From: Valencia hispanica
Lineage: Eukaryota > Chordata > Actinopteri > Cyprinodontiformes > Valenciidae
NCBI GenBank assembly: GCA_963556495.2
Contig: OY747712.1
Span: forward strand, 31,640,235 to 31,704,234
Reading direction: 5' to 3'
Length of the DNA stretch: 64,000 bases
Position numbers and translations under genes: made by a program. This document shows positions 1 to 11,115 of the stretch, in pieces. Position 1 is the stretch's first letter. Every line of letters begins with the position of its first letter. The notes beneath the pieces are model-generated. The model searched no databases and was not told the origin of the DNA. It saw only the letters and a program-made list of their open reading frames with translations.

Positions 1-1388
1 ATTTAGCACTTATAAACAAGCAAGGATTCTGGCCCTCACAGACCTGTTACTCTTTCTTTAAGAAGCTCTTCTATCCTCCACACGTTACCTGTATTAATCA
101 AATCTGTTTGAACTCCTTATCTGTAAAAGACACCTGTACACACCTTCAAAACAGTCAGACTCCAACCTCCACCATGGCCAAGACCAGAGAGCTGTCTAAG
201 GACACCATGGACAAGATTGTACACCTGTACAAGACTGGGATGAGCAAATCTACAATAGGCAAATAGCTTGGCGAGAAGAGATCAACTGTATGAGCAATTA
301 TTAGAAAATGGAATAAATACAGGATCAATGACAATCTCCCTCAACCTGGGGCTCCATGCAAGATCTCACCTCGTGGGGAACACATGATCTAGAGAATGGT
401 GAGGAAACAGCTCAGAACTACATAGCGGGAAGTGGTCAATGACCTGAAGAGGGCTGGGACCACAGTAACAAAGATTACTATTGGTAACACACTATGTTGT
501 CATATATTAAAATCCTGCAGTGTTTGAAAGGTCCCCCTGCTTAAGCCAGCACATGTCCAGACCCGTCTAACATTTGCCAGAGATCATCGGGAGGATTGGG
601 AGAAGGTCATGTGGTCAGAAAAGACCAAAATAGAACTCTTTGGTATAAATGCCACTCGCCGTGTTTGGAGGGGAAGAATGTTGAGTTGCATCCCAAGAAC
701 ACCATACCCACTGTGAAGCATGGGGGTGGAAACGTTATGCTTTGGAGCTGCTTTTCTGCCAAGGGGAGAGGACCTCTGATCCATACTGAGGAAAGAATGA
801 ATGGGGCCCATGTATCGGGAGATTTTGAACAAAAACCTCCTTCCATCAGTGAGAGCATTGAAGATGAAATGTGGCTGGATCTTCCAGCATTAAAATGATC
901 CTAAATGCACCGCATGGGTAATGAAGCAGCAGCTGCGTAAAAAACACTTCAAGGTTCTGAAGTGGCCTAGCCAGTCTTTGGACCTCAATCTAATAAAGAA
1001 TCTGTGGAGGGAGTTGGAAGTCTGTGTTGCCCAGCGACAGCCCCAAAACATCACAGCTCTAGAGAAGATCTGCATGGAAGAATGGACCAAAATACCAGCT
1101 ATGGTGTGTACAAACCTCATGAAGACATTTGATCTCCATCATTGCTAACTAAGGTTACATTACAAAGGATTGAAGTGGACTTCTGTTTTGGCCAAATACT
1201 TATTGTCTGCACCATTATACAAATAAATTCTTTTAAAAATCATACAACCCTAGTTCCTGGATCTTTTTTCAAATTCTCTCCCTCACAGTTGAAGTGTACA
1301 TATGATGAAATTTACACACCTCTCTCATCTTTGTGATTGGGACAACTTGCACAATTGGTGGCTGCCAATTACTTTTTTGCCCCACTGT
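1..1388 (+). mobile_element. Tc1-like DNA transposon, decayed, 5' end off the window
   Basis: The transposase remnant begins with ATG at 174 (MAKTRELSKDTMDKIVHLYK) and soon hits an in-frame stop (about 264-266); further stops and frameshifts follow. Recognisable Tc1 motifs: [48 protein letters not shown] (stop near 1148). In the last block the third catalytic residue, normally E in NPIENLW, reads K. The right terminus is acttttttgccccactgta (1371-1389). Confidence 0.85.
174..1148 (+). pseudogene. Tc1-like transposase pseudogene
   Basis: DDE-transposase remnant with several stops and frame changes (first in-frame stop after about 30 codons; frame jumps around 600 and 900). The catalytic E of the DD34E triad is replaced by K and the first D of WSDETK by E, so it is inactive. 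Confidence 0.8.
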
Positions 1389-1611
1389 ATCTACATGTAC
1401 CATATAACATTCTGATAGAACAATTTAAAGTGGGAATTCCTCCTTGCAAGCCAATTCGTTTACACATGTCTGTTGGAAAGTGGACTAATTAATAATCTTA
1501 GAATTATATTCAAAAGTATGCATTTGGGTATATGATTGGATAGTTTCGGATTTTACTGAATTAATGCAAATTGAATGTGAACCTGAATTGGACCAGTTTG
1601 TCTCCTAAAAT

Positions 1612-2654
1612 TAGGGTTGCCAACCATCCCGTAAAAAATGCAATTGTCCCATATTCAGAGAAAAGATTACATGTTCTGTATTGAGATGAAAAGGGACGCG
1701 ATATTTCCCGTACTTCACCCAGAATGAAAAAAAAAAAAGACACAAAGCTGGAGTTATTCTGTGTCTTTACGCTGCGCAGCTGCTTCTTCTTCTTTCATTC
1801 TCTCCCCGCCCTCTCCTGTTGCTCCTTAAATCATGAAACTGATCAATGATCTGCTTTCTGGCCCAAGTCCCATCTCATGTTTATCGCCCACTTTGCGCAG
1901 AAAGAGGAAGTCAGCGGTTGTTGCGCTAAACAATAGTAGCACGTTTAAGCTTGATAAGCTGTTGTCAGAACTGATTTAATATTACTTTCTAGTATCAGCT
2001 GATGTTTGCGGGAGCCACAGCTGTAAAAGCTGCTGGTCATGATATTTGTTTGGATATCAGGTGAGAGGGAAACATGAAGATGAAACCAGGAGATCTTCTA
2101 ACAGAATCATCAGAGCTGAATAGCTGATGGAGAAACAGATGTACCTTTTAGGTGACATGAATAAGTTAAAGGGAAGTTATGAACTCTTTCTGAGAGACAA
2201 ATAACACCAGGATCCATTTTATGTAGCTGACAGCTGGTAACTGCGCAGGGGCGGCTCTAGCAAAGTTTTGCCAGGGGGGCAGGTAGGGCATTAACAGGGA
2301 AAGGGGGGGCACAAATAAATACTTATCTTTCTTATTCTCATTTAAAACGTCTAGCTTTTAATAAATTATCTGAATCTTACAACCAAAGTAGTCATCTGAT
2401 GTTAAATGTATAGAAATCCATTATCGTATATAGTAACAATCAACTCTAATATATACCCTAGTAAGCTATAGTATTTTTTCCTTTGGGATGGTACCATCTG
2501 TGCAGTCTGCAATTCTGTCAAAGAAAGATGTTGAATCTATTTAATTATTGTAGAAAAATAATTAATTTCTGTGCATTTGTTTTACACGTGCATCAAATTA
2601 AAGTCGATAAAGCATCATGAGGTGGAGGGTGGTTCCATATTTTTGGCAACCCTA
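1612..2654. mobile_element. Non-autonomous hAT-like element with 8-bp TSD
   Basis: Inverted ends are tagggttgccaacc (1612-) and, reverse-complemented, tagggttgccaaaaa (-2654). They are flanked by perfect 8-bp direct repeats cctaaaat at 1604-1611 and 2655-2662, the hAT hallmark. Length 1043 bp; no transposase ORF seen. The interior at about 2248-2320 contains a G-rich segment (caggggcggctctagcaaag) that may be a second, nested insertion. Confidence 0.82.
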
Positions 2655-2770
2655 CCTAAAATGCCTCTAGATTATATTTGTTCTAATTTGGCGCTGCATA
2701 AAAAAAGTTGATCAGAATATTGAATTGTGTAACAATTATATGCTCTTAGTTGTAACAATATAATAGTTAC

Positions 2771-3013
2771 CGCTGCGTTCAGTGCTTTGGGTTGGTGGTG
2801 GTCTGTTTCTTCCTTTGCAGGGCTCCTCTGCTCCATCCTCTCTAAGATGGCTGCCTGGAAGCTTCGAGGCAGTGCAGTCATCACATAAAGGAGGCAGCAG
2901 CGCCTCCTGGTGGTGGCAGGCGGCTCTGAGCAGGTCGTTGAGGATTTGGAGAATGATGGCAATGCCACGACGAGGATGACTGATGCCACCATGATTGCAA
3001 GGGGCCAGGGTCC
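2771..3013 (-). CDS. midn: midn coding exon 6, isolated 3.9 kb downstream
   Basis: A 243-nt exon that resumes the exon-5 frame (TCT G/GG ACC CTG) and encodes TLAPCNHGGISHPRRGIA, then IILQILNDLLRAA, matching mammalian RRDIGTILQILNDLLSA. Acceptor CTATCAG, donor GCG/GTAACT. It sits between a hAT-like element and a Tc1 copy, with under 120 bp of unique DNA on its left and about 45 bp on its right, so gene predictors could easily miss it. Confidence 0.88.
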
Positions 3014-6000
3014 CTGATAGGATTGGACATACACATTTTTATATATATATATATATGCTTGCAAAAGTATTCGGCCCCCTTGAACTTTTCCACATTTTGT
3101 CACATTACAGCCACAAACATGAATCAATTTTATTGGAATTCCACGTGAAAGACCAAAACAGTGGTGTACACGTGAGAAGCGGAACGAAAATCATACATGA
3201 TTCCAAACATTTTTTACAAATAAATAACTGAAAAGTGGGGTGTGCGTAATTATTCAGCCCCCTGAGTCAATACTTTGCAGAACCACCTTTTGCTGCAATT
3301 CCAGCTGCCAGTCTTTTAGGGTATGTCTCTACCAGCTTTGCACATCTAGAGACTGAAATTCTTGCCCATTCTTCTTTCCAAAACAGCTCCAGCTCAGTCA
3401 GATTAGATGGACAGAGTTTGTGAACAGCAGTTTTCAGATCTTCCCACAGATTCCCGATTGGATTTAGACTGGACTTTGACTGGGCTTTATGTTTAGGGTC
3501 GTTGTCCTGCTGGAAGGTGAACCTCCGCCCCAGTCTCAAGTCTTTTGCAGACTCCAAGAGGTTTTCTTCCAAGATTGCCCTGTATTTGGCTCCATCCATC
3601 TTCCCATCAACTCTGACCAGCTTCCCTGTCCCTGCTGAAGAGAAGCACCCCCAGAGCATGATGCTGCCAGCACCATATTTGACAGTGGGGATGGTGTGTT
3701 CAGAGTGATGTGCAGTGTTAGTTTTCCGCCACACATAGCGTTTTGCATTTTGGCCAAAAAGTTCCATTTTGGTCTCATCTGACCAGAGCACCTTCTTCCA
3801 CATGTTTGCTGTGTCCCCCACATGGCTTGTGGCAAACTGCAAACGGGACTTCTTATGGTTTTCTTTTAACAATGGCTTTCTTTTTGCCACTCTTCCATAA
3901 AGGCCAACTTTGTGCAGTGCACGACTAATAGTTGTCCTATGGACAGATTCCCCCACCTGAGCTGTAGATCTCTGCAGCTCATCCAGAGTCACCATGGGCC
4001 TCTTGGCTGCATTTCTGATCAGCGCTCTCCTTGTTCGGCCTGTGAGTTTAGGTGGACGGCCTTGTCTTGGTAGGTTTACAGTTGTGCCATACTCCTTCCA
4101 TTTCTGAATGATCGCTTGAACAGCGCTCCGTGGGATGTTCAAGGCTTGGGAAATCTTTTTGTAGCCTAAGCCTGCTTTAAATTTCTCTATACCTTTATCC
4201 CTGACCTGTCTGGTGTGTTCTTTGGACTTCATGGTGTTGTTGCTCCCAACATTCTCTTAGACAACCTCTGATGCCGTCACAGGGCAGCTGCATTTGTACT
4301 GACATTAGATTACACACAGGTGCACTCCATTTGTCCTGTTATCAACTTTTTACTTTCTGTAACATAGAAAGTTCTCTTATATCAGATCTTCTGTTCCTTC
4401 TGTCTTTCTGCTCTGTCTTCTCAAACCCCCAGACGGTCGTGGCAGATGGCCGCTCCTACTGAGCCTGGTTCTGTTGGAGGTTTCTTCCTGTTAAAGGGGA
4501 GTTTTTCCTCTCCACCGTCGCTGCATGCTTGCTCAGTATGAGGGATTGCTGAAGGATTGCTGTGGTTGGAAAGTCTGCATCAACGGGGCCCAACCTCACA
4601 CCAATGACTGACGCAATCTGCTGGGATTCCTTAAATAGGAAACTTTTTAACTGATTGGAATGTTTGTATAAATATATATAAATGTATTGAAATTACTTCT
4701 TGTTAAGTGCCTTGAGATGACATCTGTTGTGAATTGGCGCTATATAAATAAACTGAATTGAAATATTTAGTCATTAGCACTCATCAGGCAATGTCTATGG
4801 GCAACTGACTGCACTCAGACCAAAGGGGGCTGAATAATTACGCACACCCCACTTTTCAGTTATTTATTTGTAAAAAATGTTCGGAATCATGTTTAATTTT
4901 CGTTCCACTTCTCACGTGTACACCACTTTGTATTGGTCTTTCATGTGGAATTCCAATAAAATTGATTCATGTTTGTGGCTGTAATGTGGAAAAGTTCAAG
5001 GGGGCCGAATACTTTTGCAAGCCACTGTATATCTATCATCGGTTATGCATGCAAATATCAATAAAGTGTGAAAAAGGGCAAATACTGTTGAGCGGATTTT
5101 TTAATAATAGTTCCTGTACACTCTCACCTTCGTGTATAGCTGCATGTTTGGCATTTATTCATTTTGATTAGAATTCAAAAAAAAAAAAGTTTTACACCTT
5201 TCTAAAGTATCCCAAGACCTCAAATTTTACATATTTACGTCAAATCATAACTGCACACTTAAGATAATTTATTGTGATTTTATTTGACGGATCAATATAT
5301 AGTATTGCATAGCTGTAAATGGAAAAAAAAAAAAAAAAGTCTGAAAAATGTGCTTCATCACCCTGACCAGCTGTCCTGTTTTTACTAAAGAGACTGATCT
5401 CCACTGCATGATGCTGCCACCACTGTGTGCTCAGGGTGATATGCAGTGCTAGTTTTCTGCCAGATATAATATTTTGCATTGCATGTTGCAAACTTAAAGA
5501 GTAACTAAACCCCAAAACAACTTTTTTTTGCCTTTAAACTGTATAAATGGGTATTTACCAATGCAATCTTTCAATTTCTGGGGATTTTTTTACATTTGGA
5601 TGTAGACTTGTTTAATTGTACACTTTTTGGTCTAAAAACCTCTTAGTGCTGCCCTCTTAGGGTTGAACGGTAGCTACTGCATTTGAATTTTGTGATTGGT
5701 GGAGAGCGGGACATCTTTACGTCACAGCAGCCATGGTCTCACAGACACGCCCCGTGGGTTTGGGGATATGGAGTTGGATTGCATTTTTCAGGTTACCATT
5801 ATTATCACATTAGCACTTAGTTAGCGCTCCGGGCCAGCGGCTCTAATTGATACGGCTCGCGGCCGCTGAGCTCCATAAAGCCTTCCTCTACTCCTCTATC
5901 TCCGGTGACGACGGAGGAGATCCGCTGGCTCAGGGCGCTGAGTCAGTGCTGCTAGAGGCCGATGCCGCCGAGGCAGAGGGGAGGCAGGAGGAGTGGTAAT

Positions 6001-9000
6001 GCTAATATAGGCTAACGTTCAAAACAGATGAATGTCGATCAGATTGATTAGTCGCAAAACTGCCAACGTCGCTTTGGTCACTGTCCATGTTTCAGTGTCA
6101 GATTAAACGAGCTGTCACTGTACTCCTAAACACCCCCCAACCCCTTTCCCTCCTCCGCTCATCCTCCACACTTGGCCATACCCCTCCGTTCTTCCTGGCA
6201 CCGCCCACTTTGTAGAGTCTTTCAAATGTTGTCTGGGAGCGGGGTTATGCTTTTTCATGCGGTTCAGTTACACCTTAAGGCTTTCTTCTGGCCATCCCTC
6301 GATAAAGGCAAGGTTTGTAAACTGCATGAACAGTATGTCTCCCGTTAACAAATTCGCTCACCTGTGCTGAGGATCTCTGCAGTCCCTATGTCAGTTTATA
6401 GATTGAATAGTGCTCCTTAAGATGTCCAAATCTCAAGATAAGTCTTCAAAAACGTTCTCCCTGATCTGTCTGTTGTGTTCCTCAGTCTTGATGGGGCTGC
6501 TTGTTCACCAACGGTCTCTAATAAACATTTGAAGCCTTCACTGAGCAGCTGTATCTATTCAATTACTAAATTACACACAGAAGGACCATTTACTAATTAG
6601 ATGACTTCTGAAGGCGTTGCATCAAATTTACAAGAGGTACCAGAGTAAGCAGAACTGAACCCCTAAGCGTACTTTTCCGATTTCAGTTTGTACAAAATGT
6701 CATTCCACTTCACATAAGCTACTTTGTGTTGGTGTCTCACATAAAATCCCAAAACGTTTAATTGAAGTTCGTCATTTTAACCACAAATGTAAAAAAAAAA
6801 AAACTTTAAGGGGTGTAAATACTACTGCAAGGAACAATTTATTTATGAACAGCTGTCTCCATAAAGACTTACCAGAAAAGGTTCCAGAGAAAACACCTGG
6901 AGAGTGACTCACAACACTGTCAATGACCGCTCCTGGAGGCTTTGACCTATGTGCTGGAACATCTCCCTGTAAGAAAAAACAAAAATAAACATCTATAAAA
7001 AAAAAATACTTAAAGTGGGTGTTAAATGCTTTCTGTTAACTACCAGCATAGCAATTGTAAGAGGGAAACGGGTAACAGCACTGACCTCTATAAAGGTTGA
7101 AGCTGATGCTGGACTCTGGCGTCCTGGTTCAGAACCGGTGGGTCTGGACGAACAGACTGGTGTAGTTGCATGAGGTAGGCTGTGGGGATGTGTAGATTCC
7201 AAAGGGGAAGGAGGTGTGCAGTCAGACTGTGAGCCTAGCGCTGATGAGGGTTTGACGAAGCTCTCAGGTGCTACACTTGTGGACGAGCTAAAGGAAGGTC
7301 TGGGTCTCTGAGTGCTACATTGGAGTGAGGATGCAGAGTGATTTGAGAGCAAGGATGGAGAGGAGGTCTGTGAGCTGGTGAATCCCAAGGAGGACCCTGC
7401 AGAGGAAGACTCAAGGAGGTTCACATGGTTCATCTGTGCAGTTTGAGGCTTGCATCCGGTCTGAACCACTGTGTCTGTGTTCCCCTGGAGCTCCCCAACT
7501 TTCTGGGACAGCTGGAGCTGCACATACATGGTGTGGGCACCGGCTCCAAGGCTAAGCGTCAGAGGCAGGCGCCCCAAAAGGAAATCATCAATCTGCAAGA
7601 AGTCCAGAACAATTCAAAAGGAAATCTTTTAGATTTTCCTCCTAATTCTGACAGTAAAGCAGCTGATGAGGGAAAAAAAATAGTTTGTTGATCATGAAAG
7701 TGAATTCAGAGCTGCTTAGAGACTTTGTCTTGTCAAAGTCTGAGGTCTCAAACAAAATACAACAAAAATACAAATATAAAAAAAAAAAATACAAAGCATT
7801 CATTTCTATAGCTGCATTTCATAATAACTTTGACCTCAAAGCACTCTACAAGATATGCAAGTAAGACCATTTCTGTTTGGCTGATTATGTTGTTGTAACC
7901 ATGCTTCTTATATTAAGTCTTATCCATCAGAAAGCCTATTTATTACCTTCAAAATGGTCCCAATGTCAAACAGCTCATTAACATTCAAGTTCAGTTAAAT
8001 GCTAAAAAGTAAGTCCAACTGATTTCAGAGTCGATGACTTTGGAGCAATCCCTCATCCAGTGGGAGCATGTGACGGCAGTGGAAAGGAACAACTCCCTTT
8101 TAACAGGAAGACATTACTAGCACAATACAATTTCTAATGGCAATAATGTGCAGGTCAACAGTTATAGTCAGAGATAACCCCACGGTTCTTGATTTTAGTA
8201 CTCGTCAATAAAGTAAGTCATTAAGTAGCTTGTTCTTTAGAGTATCTAGTCCAAAGACAAAAAAAAATCCTTTTTCTTTTTATCAAAAAGCTGAAATTTA
8301 AAGTCACCCAGGTTTTGTTTTTATAAAAGCTTGTAGTCTGATTAACTGATTATATATTAATGCTTTATGAATAATATAATTTACCCATGTGCCGGTTTAG
8401 TACAATGTATTTGCCCAACCACTGACCCCAGTGGTACGTATTACTAACTTTGGTGAGTGAGGAAGATTCAACGGCTTCCCGATTAAATTCCAAATTAAGA
8501 TCTGCATAGTGTACACAGTTCAGCTCAGGTCTTAGTTACAAACCCTGAATATTTGACACAAAAATATATAATTTTCAACTTTGCCACATTTTTTCACACT
8601 ATAAAAACAACAATGTTCACCTAGTGCCCAATGCAGGCTCTTACCTGGGATTCTGTTAAACTCTCCAACGTGTCCATCACCGTCTTCTCTCTAGTTGAGC
8701 TCTGCATCAATAAGAAAACAAAAGCGCAGTGTTTATGTAGCCTATCATTGCATTAATTTCTACAATGTTTATAAACAGAGCATGATGAGAGGTTAACTCA
8801 CTGCTGAACCAGTTTCAATGACTGGGACCAGAGTCAGTCTGCTGCCATCCATCACACCCTGCTCCAACAGTGTCCCCATAGTCAGGTGCCTATAATAGTG
8901 AGGTTATGTGTTACAAGTTGATGTGCAAGTTCCTTTACGCATGGACATCAGCAAACACGCGCGCGCACGCGCACACACACACACACAGCGTGAGAGCTTT

Positions 9001-9240
9001 AACCTACCTCTCTTTATGCACCACGGTGATTCGGTCTGTTTGCAGCCCCAGTTTTTGGGAGATCAGCTTCCTTAGCCCCTCCGCAGTCTCTCCCCGGTGG
9101 ACACTGAGCTCCACCGGGCAGCCGGTTGTTGAAGTGATGGTCAAACGCATCGGTGGATCCCCGGCTGCAGGCTGTGGAGTAGGGAAGCTACAAACGCCGC
9201 TGTGCTGCTGCTGCTGCTTCTTCTTCCTCGGTTGCTCCAT
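2771..9240 (-). CDS. midn: Midnolin gene, 5' six coding exons (3' end outside window)
   Basis: Coding exons (minus strand): 9240-9008, 8889-8802, 8701-8645, 7592-7086, 6966-6873, 3013-2771. All have GT/AG borders and compatible phases and give 407 codons plus one base. The N-terminal third is a ubiquitin-like domain (MRLTITSTTG... then EGLRKLISQKLGL). It is followed by the midnolin signatures TLESLTESQ, FLLGRLPLTLSL, a Ser/Pro-rich stretch, [22 protein letters not shown], and IILQILNDLL. Midnolin is a nuclear protein known to deliver unstable nuclear proteins to the proteasome without prior ubiquitination; that role is family knowledge. The start is the ATG at 9240, before a KKKQQQQ tract. 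The C-terminal exons are not found in 1-2770 and presumably lie further left. Intron 5 (3.9 kb) is almost entirely transposons. Confidence 0.93.
3267..4232 (-). pseudogene. Tc1-like transposase, open but catalytically broken
   Basis: An uninterrupted 321-codon frame (MKSKEHTRQVRDKGIEKFKA ... AKGGSAKY) with the paired HTH region (KKISQALNIPRSAVQAIIQK), a GRPPKLT AT-hook-like motif, WSDETK and FQQDNDPKHKA. The catalytic core is damaged: compared with copy B at 37.1 kb, 18 codons are gone between the second D and E, made of a 53-bp deletion (GCC at both borders) plus a 1-bp deletion that restores frame. NPIENLW reads NPIGNLW, so the catalytic E is Gly. Confidence 0.88.
4333..4764 (+). mobile_element. 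Retroposon (LINE 3' end or SINE) inside Tc1 copy A
   Basis: A 430-bp block ending ggcgctatataaataaactgaattgaaat, the recurrent 3' tail of a fish non-LTR family. It interrupts Tc1 sequence between ...cactccattt and atttagtcattag..., leaving a short attt duplication. Contains the common fish block ggaggtttcttcctgttaaa. Family name not assigned. Confidence 0.7.
5330..6836 (-). mobile_element. Decayed Tc1-like relic interrupted by a TTAA element
   Basis: Antisense Tc1 remnants before (5340-5493, e.g. ctgcatgatgctgccaccac) and after (6279-6836, e.g. ctgatctgtctgttgtgttc and the terminal-repeat remnant ending near 6836) a 777-bp insertion. No usable ORF remains. Confidence 0.65.
5498..6274. mobile_element. 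TTAA-flanked non-autonomous (piggyBac-like) element
   Basis: TTAA at 5494-5497 and 6275-6278 bracket imperfect inverted ends agagtaactaaacccc and, reverse-complemented, ggtgtaactgaaccgc. Removing it rejoins Tc1 relic sequence (ctt-aaggctttcttctggcc). TTAA target duplication is the piggyBac hallmark. No transposase ORF; the interior is GC-rich at 5830-6000. Confidence 0.72.
6873..6966 (-). CDS. midn: midn coding exon 5
   Basis: A 94-nt exon encoding [19 protein letters not shown] and then [13 protein letters not shown], a near match to the mammalian [22 protein letters not shown] block. Acceptor TTACAG, donor CTG/GTAAGT, ending in phase 1. Confidence 0.93.
7086..7592 (-). CDS. midn: midn coding exon 4 (Ser/Pro-rich centre)
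   Basis: A 507-nt phase 0-0 exon. It opens with IDDFLLGRLPLTLSLGAG and MYVQLQLSQ, conserved with mammalian midnolin (FLSGRSPLTLAL, MFVQLQL), then runs into a low-complexity Ser/Thr/Pro region. Acceptor TTGCAG, donor GAG/GTCAGT. Confidence 0.92.
7593..8644. other. midn intron 3, no other feature recognised
   Basis: A 1052-bp intron, AT-rich, with a homopolymer A-run near 7780. A block at about 7930-8120 (e.g. tttggagcaatccctcatcc... ccttttaacaggaagaca) resembles the retroposon type in Tc1 copy A on the opposite strand, but too weakly to call. Confidence 0.4.
8645..8701 (-). CDS. midn: midn coding exon 3
   Basis: A 57-nt exon encoding SSTREKTVMDTLESLTESQ, matching the MQALESLTETQ motif that follows the ubiquitin-like domain in mammals. 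Acceptor ATGCAG, donor GTAAGA, phase 0 on both sides. Confidence 0.92.
8802..8889 (-). CDS. midn: midn coding exon 2
   Basis: Encodes HLTMGTLLEQGVMDGSRLTL and then VPVIETGSA, the end of the ubiquitin-like domain; compare GDGSKLTLVPTVEAG of mammalian midnolin. Acceptor TATAG, donor GTGAGT. Length 88 nt, ending in phase 0. Confidence 0.92.
9008..9240 (-). CDS. midn: midn coding exon 1
   Basis: Encodes the start Met, a K/Q-rich N-terminus from CTG-rich DNA, and the first part of the ubiquitin-like fold (VELSVHRGETAEGLRKLISQ). The donor is AGAG/GTAGGT and the exon ends in phase 2 (..KE + AG). Confidence 0.93.
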
Positions 9241-9560
9241 GCAGAGTCTCCTCGGTCGGTCTTTTAACTAAAGCCCTGATGAAAGCAAGCAGCTGTAATG
9301 TGTTTTTAATCACCAAATTAGTTAATCCGTGGCAAGAATGTTTTAAAACTCAGAAAACAGACGATTTCACAGCAGCACACAGTGTGACAGCTGCTTTTCC
9401 TGAGTGTGACAGAAACAGCACTGAGCTAAGAGTAAAACGTATCCCGGTTGGGACCGAGTCCCGCCTACTGGGACCCACAGCCAATCAGTGAAAGCTACAA
9501 CAGTGTTAAGGCAACACTTTGTCCAATTTAATGGCTTTGTCTCTGCACTGCTCCTCCCAT
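9241..9560 (-). promoter_or_regulatory. midn: Probable midn 5' UTR and promoter region
   Basis: Sequence immediately upstream of the midn ATG. A CCAAT motif (agccaatcag, 9479-9488) lies about 240 bp from the start codon. No TATA box is obvious. The transcription start cannot be set from sequence alone. Confidence 0.4.
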
Positions 9561-9985
9561 GTTTACTCGCCATTCATAAATGATGTAACATAATGGCGTT
9601 TGTACAGGATGTTACCATGTGGAAATGTCTGTTTTGCAACTAATAGATTTTAAACTATCTGAGGATTATGAATTAAATTATTCAAAGTTCACAGGGAAAG
9701 AAAATTAAACAGGCTAGTTATTTTTTATTTATTTTTTGAAAGAGAAACGACTCACCTCCTTTGCAGAATTTAAAATCACTTCCACAGTATTCAGTGTTCA
9801 TGTTTAGGTCTGTAAATGGGGTTTGCAGTCAGTTGTTTTTAGTTGTTTACATAGGCCTATATTGACAAATGTCCCATGCAAAATCTTTCCACTTCTACTG
9901 GTTGAACAACTACATGGTGGATTTTGATAGCATTGGAATCATTGATTTGTTGTGAATAGTAACTTGAGCTATTTACGGTCTTTGA

Positions 9986-10705
9986 AAAAATATTCACATC
10001 CCTTGAAAGTTTTTTGAACTTTTGTCATGCTACAACCATAAACCACTATGTATTTCATGGGGATTTTGGTTTTTACATTTAAAAATTTGAAAAGAGTGGT
10101 GGTTTTATTTACATTCAGTAATAAGATCTGTTGTAATCAATCAGCTTCATCACCAAATTGATAAAAGGAGTCCACCTGTGTGCATTCTAATCTCATTATG
10201 TGAGGGCCTCAGAGGTTTGTTATTAACTTAGAAAAAGACCAAAGAGAGCACCAGGCGGGCCAGGGATAAAGTCATGGAAAGGTTTAAAGCATGTTTAGGC
10301 TCTTAAGTAAAATTCAAAGCTTTAAACAGCTCATGGAGCAATGTTCAATTTCAATTCATCATCAGAAAATGGTAAGTGAATGATACAACTGCAAACCTAA
10401 ACTCACTGGTTGGACAAGGATAAGCATTAAATAGAGATATAGCCAAGAAGCCCATGGCAACTTTAGAGGAGCAGCAGGAATACCGATATTAATCAAATCA
10501 TCCCCTTAGGAAACATGGTGACGGCAGCATCATGCTGTCGGGCAGCTGAAGCTCAAGTTGAAGGGAAGCTGGATGAAGCTAAATCCAGGGAAATCCTGAA
10601 AAAAAGAAAGTGTTGGTGGAGTCATACCACCAGAGACTTCAAATAAAATGTCCTGAAGTTTGTGGTTGTAATGGGACAAACAGTGAAAAGTTGGCGCATT
10701 TCTCC
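9986..10705 (+). mobile_element. Tc1-like relic, internally deleted
   Basis: Tc1 landmarks in order: terminal repeat (cacatcccttgaaagtttttt), ccagggataaagtcatggaaag (HTH start), aacatggtgacggcagcatcatgctg, and the right end (gaagtttgtggttgtaatgggacaa). The catalytic core is largely gone. Confidence 0.7.
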
Positions 10706-11115
10706 ATCAGTTGTTCTTTAACTATATAAAAATCTGCCAGTACCATATGCAGCCAGACAGCCCACATCATGATGCTGCCATCTGCAAACTACACTTTTGT
10801 CATGGTGTTTTTGAGGCAATGTGCAAAAAGAACAATTTATCCTCCAAACATGGAGTGTTCAATGAAATCAAAAAAGTTTAGTATTGGCATGATCTAAATA
10901 GACAACATTCTCCCAGTACTTTGCTGGCTTATCTAAATACTCTAGAGCAAACTTTAAGCAAGCCTAAACATGCTTTTTCTTCGGCAGTGGAGTTTTGTGC
11001 AGCGAGTGTGAATGGGGGCCATTGCAGTTAAGTGAACTACATGTTACCTTGGTGTGAAAAGCAATTTTTTAGGAAAACTGTAAAGCTCCCCTGTCAGAAA
11101 TCTTGAGGGGCACCT
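10706..11115 (-). mobile_element. Second, antisense Tc1-like fragment
   Basis: Antisense Tc1 motifs such as acatcatgatgctgccatctgc (10767-) and catggtgtttttgaggcaatgtgc (10801-) directly follow the previous relic. Boundaries are approximate. Confidence 0.5.

Larger units (their letters stand above)
3057..5026 (-). mobile_element. Tc1-like transposon copy A with about 220-bp inverted ends
   Basis: Left end (3057-3285) and right end (4823-5026) are long inverted repeats sharing tgcaaaagtattcggcc and cgcacaccccacttttcag. The right end keeps the outermost ccactg/ta; the left has lost its outermost bases. It holds a 321-codon transposase ORF and a 430-bp retroposon insertion (4333-4764). Located in midn intron 5. 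Confidence 0.9.

Noticed and set aside
3267..4232. Functional transposase gene
   Set aside because: Although open for 321 codons, it lacks the catalytic Glu and correct D-E spacing.
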